11,275 bases of DNA, from NCBI GenBank assembly GCA_003118195.1, contig BEXV01000775.1, forward strand, positions 1 through 11,275, read 5' to 3'. The stretch's first letter is position 1, and each line of letters starts with the position of its first letter. Positions 1 to 10,300 of the stretch are shown in pieces. A model generated the notes under the pieces. That model ran no database searches. It had not been told where the DNA came from and was given only the letters and a program-made list of their open reading frames with translations. The DNA is from Hemicentrotus pulcherrimus. Taxonomy: Eukaryota; Echinodermata; Echinoidea; Camarodonta; Strongylocentrotidae. The position numbers and the translations under genes were made by a program.

Positions 1-42
1 AATTGATAATGAATTAAATAATTAAAATTCCTATCCTTTTCA

Positions 43-48
43 GGACAC
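43..48. repeat. Left target-site duplication GGACAC
   Basis: Identical hexamer on the other side of the 781-bp element at 830-835; supports a real insertion with exact ends. Confidence 0.8.
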
Positions 49-829
49 CAGAGCTGCCAACCTCACTTGATCAAAAATCCTATGATTTTATCATAAAAGT
101 CCTATTTTCAGGGAAAAAAAAAATCGTATTTTTAACCGTTGTCTACTTTCCTACACAATATCTCAAGGATTGCGAATTTGTGCAATGAAATGTCTTTTGC
201 ACCACCATGTGAAATGGAGAAGTACATCGAGCACTAAAATTATCCTTCTTAATCTTACTGGCTACAGTGAAAGGCCATCTCGACGTATACTCCGATATAG
301 GAATGTTTGTTTCCGAATTCCAGATCCCGATTTCGATGTCATGGTCAAGATATTTGGATTTCATGCGACGATCATAGAATTATAGCGGAGCTAGAAGTCC
401 GATTCCACACAAAATTCACTCGGCGGGTCCGTGTACGTGATCGAGAGCAGCTGCTGCTTGGCGGCTAGCGCGCGCTTGCTATTGCTAGTGCATAGCACTG
501 CCTGACGTCCTAGGGAGTTAGCTTGCTAGCTGCTGGTGAGGCGCGCGTGCGCGCGCTAACAGCTGCAGAATCAGAGCTAGTGCTGTTGCGCGCCAGGTGC
601 TCGCCTCACAACTGTATACACAGTACAGTTAGCTAGCTGCAGCAAATTTTGCACGCATACGCAGTCCTATATCATGTAACGTTACAATGCCAATACGAGA
701 GACATAAACACACGGAGACACATAATTATTTTTTTGATAAATCGTATTTTCTTGACAAAAATCCTAGTGTCATATTGTAACTGAAAAATCATACTAAATA
801 CGATAAAATCCTACTACTTGGCAGCTCTG
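49..829. mobile_element. Non-autonomous DNA transposon, 781 bp, with terminal inverted repeats
   Basis: Perfect 12-bp terminal inverted repeats (CAGAGCTGCCAA at 49-60, its complement at 818-829) are flanked by 6-bp direct repeats GGACAC at 43-48 and 830-835. Both subterminal regions are AT-rich and repeat short words (AAATCCTA, ATCGTATTT and their complements), as transposase-binding regions often do. The middle (about 420-640) is instead GC-rich, with GCGCGC and GCTAGC runs. No transposase reading frame is present. The CAG...CTG ends suggest a hAT-like element, but the 6-bp target duplication does not fit the usual 8 bp, so the superfamily stays open. Confidence 0.85.
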
Positions 830-835
830 GGACAC
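830..835. repeat. Right target-site duplication GGACAC
   Basis: Matches 43-48. The next palindromic element starts at 836, directly beside it. Confidence 0.8.
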
Positions 836-946
836 TAATTGGGTGTTGCAAGAAAGTTGCAATCAATTTCAAATCCCCCAAATCAAGCGTGATTAAATGC
901 AAATTTGCAATCGATCGCAACTCAACTTTCTTGCAATGCCCCATTA
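836..946. mobile_element. Short palindromic MITE-like element, copy 1
   Basis: About 111 bp. The ends are imperfect inverted repeats of about 25 bp sharing the core TTGCAAGAAAGTTG, with 22 of 25 bases matching by eye. The middle also holds TTGCAAT/ATTGCAA words, so nearly the whole unit can fold. Ends read taAT...ATta, so a TA target duplication (Tc1/mariner-like) is possible. No coding capacity. Confidence 0.75.
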
Positions 947-1054
947 GTAAGAGAGAGTTGGAGTAAAAAAGCTAGATCTAGTTAACTTAGTTTTATATAT
1001 TGTTAAAACTTTATTCCTTGCAAAATCCTAGGAAATTTATGAGACTAGTGGAGA

Positions 1055-1126
1055 CTTACAAGAAAGTTGAGTTGCAATCTATTGCAAATATCAGTCAATT
1101 GTAACTTTCTTGCAACGCCCCATAAG
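1055..1126. mobile_element. Short palindromic MITE-like element, copy 2 (shortened)
   Basis: About 72 bp of the same family as 836-946. The right end matches (CTTTCTTGCAACGCCCCAT). The left end starts directly at CAAGAAAGTTG and has lost about 10 bases of the inverted repeat. CTTA and TAAG frame it. Confidence 0.7.
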
Positions 1127-1254
1127 ACAGATATCATTATTCTATTTAAAAATAAGCTGAAAGCATTAGCCAATCATCTCAAATGATTTGAGGCATACTA
1201 CATCATAAAATAATCTCCATATCAAACATTAAACAAAATGTATGATCTATTCAC

Positions 1255-1389
1255 CTTCTTCTGGAATGCGATGAGCTCTGAAGCTAGGAGGTCGATTACA
1301 TGTTTGATGAACACCTCACAAGTACATTTCAGCTGGTGATCTACATCTTTTTTGGAATCCACATAGTGCTCCGTCACTTGAGGTGCACC
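1255..1389 (-). CDS. COG3: COG3 exon 10 of window
   Basis: 135 nt, exactly 45 codons, starting [20 protein letters not shown] and ending [20 protein letters not shown] is conserved in COG3, followed by helical sequence with [15 protein letters not shown]. The acceptor is ctgcctttag; the donor gtgaat is weak. The next exon (conserved SALK block in relatives) is not found down to position 1, so the rest of the C-terminus lies outside the window. Confidence 0.94.
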
Positions 1390-4300
1390 CTAAAGGCAGA
1401 AAGAACAATCAAGAAGTTTAAAGACACATAGACATTGGTATATACCCTACATCGTCATGATGGTGGTGGTGGTGGTTATTTTACCCGACTGCTAAGAAAG
1501 CATAAATGCTTGTAAGTAAGCAACCAGACGGCTGACGACTTTAGGTCCTCTACACAGGACCTGGTATTGAAGATTAACGCCTTATCAAAGGAAACTAGCG
1601 CATCGCCTTGGTTTCAAACTCTCCTCTCAAGCTCCTCGAGAGATTAGGGGGTAATTCTTGACTGGCCTACGGGTTCGCCGTGTGTAGGTTTGTACTCCCA
1701 TTAATGGTATTTCCACCAAGTCTGGTGTCAGCGAATTATGGCCTTCTGCACATGGAAACTTAGACTTATGACTGTGTTTTGTGAAACTGGCCCTTCAGGC
1801 CAACTTATATTTCAGCAGGAAACTACAGCAAAACCTTTAGCAATACACAACATACAAACAAAACAAAACTATGACTCCTCACAGTTTAACATCAAGGCTG
1901 CTCTGTTAGTTTCCTCTTTCAATCAACGTTGCATCAATTGATAGGATTCATCGATTCATGCTCTTATTCTCATTGTGGATTGTTTTTGTGTTTTGGGGGT
2001 ATTTTGTTTCCTGTCTTTGGATTGATTGTATATGTTATTGTATATGTGACCCTGCCCCTTGCCAGTTGAGTAGGAAATATTTCCCTTCTTCTGGCAGAGG
2101 ATCTTGGTGTGTTCCATGTAACTTCTTTGATTTTCTTCCACTGAAATGAAGAGGACTTATTTTATTCATAATGATCGCCAGACCTAAGAGAGACTGATCT
2201 CATGAAGCTTGATTAGAAATAACATGAGCATTCCTAATAATGAGTAGCTTCACTAATCATGATGTATGTTAAGGGTAAGTTGGACATGAACTCGGTGTCA
2301 ATGAGTTACAACTCTTCTGACTGTGAACAGACCATTTACAAAACTCAAGTGAATCTTGTCATTAGTCTAGGGGCTCTCAACACTTACCTCAAAGACGAAC
2401 TCCAGGAAGGAATTGTTGCTACTAAGGACAAACAGACCTCTCGGTTTTTTTAACATACCATATGCAGCAGCTGAAAAATAAAGTAAAATGTTAAAAAATT
2501 GCAGGCATTAAAGAAATTGTTTCTTTGGTCACCGGTGGAACCAAAAGGGAACTTCCACTGTCAACTTGTGACACATGTCCAGTGTACCTACACTCTGTAC
2601 CTACTATATTGTGGCAGCCCAGAGTTTGATCCATAGTGAATAAAGATTGAATAAGTATGCATGTTTTTTTTCTCAAATAGGATAAAATACAGGGGCAAAA
2701 TCATGCTATTCACACGTCAAACAGGAGTAGTTTTTTAAGCATATCTCTATATGTTGTACAGGCATCATGGAACCCCACACATACGGAGTAAAATATATAT
2801 CTAAATATTGTGGAGCTTGATTATTGAGTATTTTGTAGACAAACAAGAATAATTTCAAAGTTATTCTTTGTTTCAAAGGAAGACGGTGCAATGATCTCAA
2901 GAGTGGCTGAGATGGATGGTCCCTAGAAACCTGAAATATCAATCGGGCTGCCTAATTTTGTAGCCGTTGCACACGATCCAATATATGCTATTCAACGTAG
3001 AAACGTTTCATCAAACATGGACATGTAAGAATTGTACTGCCTCACCTTTCATTGTACTGAAATCTAATCCAGTCTCTTTGATGGAGAATTCCACCTGGAA
3101 TGGTGCGATCTGCTCTCTAAGAATGAGTAGATGCTTGATCAGGAAGAGCTGCCCATTGAGCTGGGTCTGTGATACATGCAAGAAAGGATCACCACTCAAG
3201 TAATGAAAAGGGGCTTGGAAGACAATCATGAAAAGTCTTGCTGAAACCATCCTAAAGCTATGGTTCTGAGCAGTGACCGACCGATCAGTAGCCTGCTCTA
3301 TCGCTGCTGGAATTTAGGCATCGCCCAGCAATTAGGTCGGTGCCGGGTGGCGACCGCCCAGGCACCAAGCGTATTTTGGGCGGCAAGTGAAAAGTGAGCA
3401 GGCGCCGCCCAAATTTTAACTCCGCGCTAAACTTCAGCGGCAACCGAGCGAAGCCCTAAAAACGAGCGGTGCCTGGGCAGCTGCCGCTCGGTGGCCTGGC
3501 AGCCGCCAGCATAATTGGTTAAAAACTTGCCACTTGGCTGCCGAGCAGGCTACTTTTGGGTAATGTGACCATAGCATAAGGCCTTGTTCAGATATGACAC
3601 ACCTATGAACATGACGGACAAAGAAAGAGGACATAATATATAGTTCCTCATTCTACCCTCAACAATTGCTGTGGTAGACAAAGGAACATCCCTTCACTGC
3701 TGTTATATAAAAATGTGTAGGACAGGTGTCACATGCATATTCACCTGTTCTACACATTTTTACATAATAGTAGTGAAGGGATGTTCCTTTGTCTACCACA
3801 GCAATTGTTGAGTTAGAATGAGGAAATGTATATTTTGTCCTCTTTCTTTTTCTGTCATGTTCATAGTGACAACAAACTGCAGTGTTTTTTGTTTGGAAAA
3901 CATAAAACAGTGCTAGGCTTCACATTTCTGAATTTTATAACACAGAGCTCAGTGAATACGTGCAGGGCCTTTGCTACACGCAGTTACCATTCACTTAAAT
4001 ACATATCTTTTTTTTTTAATGTGACAGTTTACCGCAGTATATCTGAACGAGCCTTAGGAACTCAACATTGATACCAACAACAGTACAGTACAATATCAGC
4101 TCATGTTCTGAAGGATTTATCATCAGTGTATGGTCTAATAGCCACTGAAAAGTGGACATAAGATCTTCATCATCATGATCATAACTGCATCCAATGAACC
4201 CTCAACTTTATAAAATGCTTGCAATGTATGCTATTCCCCTTTCAAGAACTTTGGTTTTTTCATCAGATACATGTACACTACACACTCAGCGGTTAATGTG

Positions 4301-7300
4301 TAGTCCTTGAAACAAAGAAATCCAGGGTTCAAACCAGATTTTGGACTAATGCCTTTGGGGAATGCATGTATCCTTGATTCTCCAATCCCTTTATAAAGAC
4401 TCCAGCTGTTGGACCTATGTACATGTACATGTATATGTATGCTTAAATACAAGGTTTTTGTAAAATGCTATACATCTATTCATAAAAAAATAATAATCTG
4501 GATTTATAGAGCGCTTAATATGGAAAACATCTATAAGTGCTTTACAGATATTATCTCAATCATGGGATTCATTCACACAAAATGTGGATCATCTCCACTC
4601 CCTGGGGAGTATTTCTACCAGATGGTCACCGTTAGAGCATAGGTTATTACTAAACACAAATGCTTCCATCATCCTACCAGGTCCCCATATCTCTCTTATG
4701 GGTATAGAGTGGCAAATGTAGATTAATGCCTTGCCAAAGGACATTAGTGCTGTGTCGGGGATTGAACCATGACCTTTAATTTTAAGTCAAGTGCTTAAAC
4801 CACTCGACTATGACACTTCTACATAATGATTTAGTTAATGATGTTCTTACAGTTCCTGTCGATCCTAACACCAGCTATCCCTTTCTACTATTCAACTTCT
4901 TTGCCACTTTTTTGGTATTGAATTCTATTGTCAAACATATTATAGCATATTTTGTCAAAAGGACATAAATGTGAATTTCAATCAATTCAAATGAAAATAA
5001 GAGTTTCTACCTTTCTCTTTGTGATCCCTTGACAAGCCACATTGAGAGAATGAATACAGGACTGCAGAATCTCTTGTGATAAACCTTGAAAGATGGATTT
5101 CTGTAAAGAAATAAAAACAAAAATCATTTAAAGGTTAGCTCTGCTGGAAGTACATGTAGGCCTAATGATGAAAAATGAAATGTCACAGAAACAAATGATT
5201 TATAACTGACTGCTTGAGACTGTAAAAAAGCACCTGTTTGTCAAATGAGTTATGAGAAGGAGAAGGAAAAAAAATCAAAATAAATTACTAAATCCACTAG
5301 AAACATGTAATCCCATACAAACACAAGAGTGTAATGCATTTTTTCCTCTCTTTGTGGGATTTCCTAAAATTTTTTGATGGTTCTTTAAATTTGGCTTGCA
5401 ATCATACATGGTTAAAACATACAAAACTTAAATACCAGAACTCAAGATTGTTCTTTTAAGTTAATTGACAGTGTATCTAAACTGGCTCTATCTGCTTTAA
5501 TATAGGCTTTAACATTCTGAACAAAACTTCTTTGGCGATTGGTAATTTTTAAGATTTCCAATGTTCNTAGACCACCCTGCTAGGTCACTGTACAGGTGGT
5601 TATCTCATCAACTCAGCTCTCAATTAACATTAAAAAAAGAGGAGCATGGAGGGACTAATGGTCAACGATTAGGCATTTTTTCCTATATAGAGGGAGCAAG
5701 TAGCTCTACAAGTAGTACAGTGTGGCTTTAAGATTTCCAATGTTCACAAATTCTCATTTCTCAACTTTTTCCAACATTTGCATTGACCATTCCTTGACAC
5801 TATTGAAACAAAAAAAGAGGTGCCATTGAATTGCCTTCTGACTCTCATGACTTCCTTCATTCGCATGGGTTTAAGTCCCGCGCTGAGCAGGAAAAAGTTG
5901 CAAAAATCATTGTTATCGCGTTACGTGCCCCTCCCCTCTGTTATTGAGGCAGCCTCAGGTTCAGGGGAAAACACTATGCACATTTTTACACACTACACTT
6001 CTCACAAGGAGTACGGTGTAATAATAATAATCAGGATTTATATAGCACTTCATACGGAACACTGCGCCTCTAAGCGCTTTACAGATATTACACCGGTCAT
6101 CAGATTCATTCATGTACAATGTGCACCATCTCCACTCCCTGGGGAGTATTTCTACCAGATGGTCACCGTGAGGGCATAGGTAATTACTAACATAAATGCT
6201 TTGGTCATCCTACCGGGTCCTCATTTCTCTCTTGGGTATTGAGTGGCAAATGTAAATTAATGACTTGCCAAAGGACATTAGTGCTGTGTCGGGGATTGAA
6301 CCATGACCTTTGAATTCAAGTCAAGTGCTTAAACAACTCGACTACGACACTCATGCAGGTGTCCGGAGTGCCTGCAGACACAACTACTTATCTACGAACA
6401 GATCTGTCCTGATAGGCTGCTAAGCCCTTTGAAGATGAACAGCAGAATGAGGTTTAAAGGACTTACGTCTATACACCTGTAGAGCTTGGATAGGCACACC
6501 AATGTACGTCTGACTGTAGGATACCACATACCATGTAGATCAGCAGGAGAGAGGGAAGCATTGACATGAATGGTAGCAGTGCCTGCACCAGAACCTAGGG
6601 TGATGGACAAACAATGCTAAGGGTTTTAAAGCTCATCTGTACAAGTTTATGGAATGATTAGGCCACCCTGCAATGTCACTGGACAGGTGGTTATCTCATA
6701 AACTCAGTTCTCAATTAACATAAGAAAAAGATGATCATGAGGGACCAAAGGTCACCAATTAGGCATTGTTTTCAATATAGAGGGAGCAAGTAGCTACAGG
6801 TAGTACAGTGTGGCTTTAAGTGATTGAAAAAAATGCAGTATATAGATGCACTTATAAACATGAGACCTTTGGCACAAAACTGCCAAAATACTATGAAGAT
6901 AACACATCAAATAATCTATAATCACCTAATACCTTTATGGTCATGGTATATGTGTAGATTTATTTATGTTCCCTCTTGACATAGTAGGAAACAACCTAAA
7001 TTACATGTAGAATGTGCACTCTGATTCCTGCTTTTATCTGCCTCTATATCTTTATTAAAGGTATGCTCAGTAGCTTATGTTTAACCTTTGATAATAGAGT
7101 TCAATTTTTTAATTCTCAGTCTTTTTCAAAATCCTCCTTTGGCATATTCTCTGCTTGCTGTAATGTAAAGAGACCCATCTGTACAACAATACGATCCAGC
7201 CACAATCATTTCATGATTATTCCTACCACTTACCAAACATCTTACAGTACTTGTACCAATATAATAACTAACCTTAATTTCCATACCCAAGACCAAACTT

Positions 7301-10300
7301 CAATTAATTATATCCGAGTCCTAACACTATTCATTAGATTGAAGTAAGCCTGAAGTAAAAGTAGTCTAACTGAAGACTGTGCTTACCTATAGGTGCAATG
7401 AACGTTGACCTCATACCCTCAGGGGGCGTGGTCTGACCGCTCATCAATGCTGATCCTGATTGGTTAAGAGCCGCTACCTCATGACTCGTCGCTGATCCAA
7501 TCGAATCACCAGAGCTCCGCCGTGAATCATTCAGCCTTTGCTCTCGCAAGCTCTCTGCTATGCTCTGCGTTCAGAATAATATTGGTGATGATAATAAGAA
7601 TATCACAATAATACTGCAACTAGCAACTGATACTAGCAATTACATGTATATGGCTTTTCACATTATTTTACTATTGATCAATGCACCTCACAAATATAAT
7701 TATACCTTCCTTTTACTGGGTTCATACAAACCCTTTAAGTTGTCGTGGTCATTTTCAACCACCCAAAGGTTGCAGTGTATCTAATATTCTTGGACAAACA
7801 AAATTATTTCATTGGTACAAATAAAGTTTGTTGTGACAATAAAACACTTCTTCTCCTTCTTATCAAGTCACTACACAAGTCCCGTCCAGTGCTCCACACA
7901 GGATCTGACACGGCAGTTCACTGCTTCCAGGTCATCTTGGGTGCATGGCTCTGGAAGGAGTGGGCAGACTAGCAGGTGTTCCATTGTCTGTTCCTGGCTG
8001 CATTCACATGCTGTGTGTTCGTCTCCTAGACCCCATCTTTGCATTAGGAGTCTGCATCATCCGTAGCCAGTTCTTAGGTGATTGAGGCTTAGCTAGGAAG
8101 GCCAAGACTCGCCAGAGCCGGATTCGAGGGATTCCCTCAGGCTGAGGTTTTGAAAGTTTATGTGGAGTGGTCTGGAGGTGGTTAGACCACAAAGTTATCA
8201 ACAAAAACTACAATGTTATCAACATGGACAACTACATGACCAATGACTACAACTAGATGATCAACAACAACATCAACAACAACATTAACCACAATTATCT
8301 TACCTCCATCATTTCTAGTTTCTCCGGGTAGGCTAGGTCTCCTGATGCTGGGTTATAGTTAAGGATATCAGATTTGATGTAAACACTTGACCTGTATACC
8401 AACCGCTCCTGGACATCCTCTAGCATTTGATTGGCAACGGCAGCAAAGGCACCCAGTTCATTTGCTGGATGGAAAACAATATTACATTCATTGCATCATG
8501 TACATGTAGCTTTACTTCAGCAGGGACTGCTCAAATAGAAGGAAAACAAATTCATTACAGCCCCACTGCACCATCTATATAGCAAACAATACCTAATCGG
8601 TGACCATTGGTTCCCCATGATCCCCTTTTTCTTATGTTAATTGAGAACGTATTTGATGAGATAACTACCTGTCAGTGACCATGCAGGGAGGTCTAATCTC
8701 TCCTGGCCAAATTAGTGCAGTGGGGTTTTAATGTTTTTTTTAATAAGCCAGAGGCACCTAGTTCACTTGCTTGATGTCCGTCTGCTTACTTTCAATATGT
8801 ATTTCAAGAAAAGAAAGTAAAATAATATCATTAAAGATTGCGACAACAAGGGCTCTTACATCCTTCATTGGATGAAAAACAAAACAAACTGAATTACATG
8901 TAGCTTTATTTCAGTAATTGAGTGCTTGAAAAGAAATTAAAAAAAACATTAGAGAAATATTTCCACAAACAAGGCACCTAGCTCATTCGATTGATGAACT
9001 AGAAAATTAGTTATTTTGTATTTAATTTACTAGCCACACTTCATTAGTAATGAACAAAACATTTACTACTGGAAAAAATATATCATGAAAGATTACCTAC
9101 TTCTATACCAGCAAATGCACCTAGTTTATTCATTTTATGAAAACGATATCAGGTTATCAGGATGGCTTCAAGCTAACATGCTTCTTATCATAATTTGTTC
9201 ATGGACATTTCTTTACGATGCCTTTAAATGTGGATTATTCAAGTTTACTTTATATTTAAAAGATACAAGTTGTGGAGATTCTTTTATAATTAGGAGAGAT
9301 GAGTAAAGATAGTAAAAGCTCATTACAAATTCATAATAATTATTACTGAAGTGTAACATTTTATTACTTTGACCATGATTGTGGGAGATACACTTTGGCA
9401 ATGGTGCATGAGAAAGACTTTTGCTACACTTACAATTAGCTTGAACATGATCTTGAAGCATCTCTATTTTGAGGATACTACAGAGTTCGGCCAGGGTTTC
9501 AAGGTGGTTGACATGGATGATGAGAGGACGAAGGACATCGTACAGACTCATACAAAGCTGCTCCAACATTGCACTAGGACAAACAAAAATCAGTTAGTGT
9601 ACTGATATTTGCACTTTTCAGACCATCATCCTGCTTACCGTATCTGATTCTATATCACATATTTCAATACATTATTGAAGTCTACACTCCCTATAAAAAA
9701 CATTTATTTCAAAAGTACTGTACAGAGGTTCATGTATGTGTTTACACAAATCTTTTTAGGTTCCAAAGTGACTATTTTTTTAATACCTGGTGACAAGAAA
9801 ATTTCATTCATGTTAAAGATAAAGACCAGTTATGGTCATGCCATTGCATTGTGAAAGAAACATTGTGGAATCGATCAGAAAAGGTTGATCATCTAGCATA
9901 TAAGTATTGGCGTCTACTGCAAGGTTCTGGAATCATCAAAATGATAAGAAATTTGGCCCAGTCTTCGTAAAGTTACAAGCACTGTACACAAAAAGATGTA
10001 TATGGAACTAAGCACACGTGCGCGACACGTGCGTTTAGCTCTCACACACCAATAAGATAAACTAATTTACCAAATATATTAATAAGTAGGCGGTTTCCCG
10101 GCAAAATTATTATCATCATGTATTAGTCAAAACATACCCTTTCACATGATTGGTAATAAGAGCTTCCATTTCATTTTTTAAAATTGGGGCGTTCCCAAAA
10201 CTGCTCTTTACCTTTCGTTAGGCTTTTAGCATCTTGTCAATAGATAAGAGTGAAGATGAACATGAAAATTGTTACCACATAATTATATATACTATATTAT

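Noticed and set aside
143..385. Overlapping open frames on both strands
   Set aside because: They lie inside the 781-bp inverted-repeat transposon and show no transposase or other family motif.
1..1250. Final COG3 exon(s) in the window
   Set aside because: I searched the minus strand for the conserved C-terminal blocks and found only transposon-like and AT-rich intron sequence.
1956..2149. Overlapping frames on both strands
   Set aside because: Short, Trp/Cys/Phe-rich chance translation of T-rich DNA; no family signal.
2388..2421. Shorter exon 9 using the internal cttag acceptor
   Set aside because: It would lose the AAYGML block conserved in COG3 and break the phase with exon 8.
2491..2676. 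61-codon minus-strand frame before COG3 exon 9
   Set aside because: I tested it as the exon linking exons 8 and 9. It lacks the expected residues, and exon 9 with the acceptor at 2471 already joins exon 8 in phase without a missing segment.
4286..4345. Possible functional tRNA gene
   Set aside because: A and B box-like words are present, but the T-arm and acceptor stems do not pair and a SINE-like body follows.
5820..6179. 119-codon open frame on the plus strand
   Set aside because: Its second half is the antisense of a SINE; the same ending (QMVTVRA) recurs in a frame at 4409-4642 over the other SINE copy.
7012..7347. 111-codon open frame on the plus strand
   Set aside because: It is antisense within a COG3 intron, low in complexity, without motifs, and shows no sign of coding constraint; AT-rich intron easily yields this length.
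8441..9150. Mutually exclusive alternative exons
   Set aside because: Only the first 20-30 bases of exon 4 are copied. The rest of the exon is absent from every extra unit, so none could encode the [12 protein letters not shown] core.
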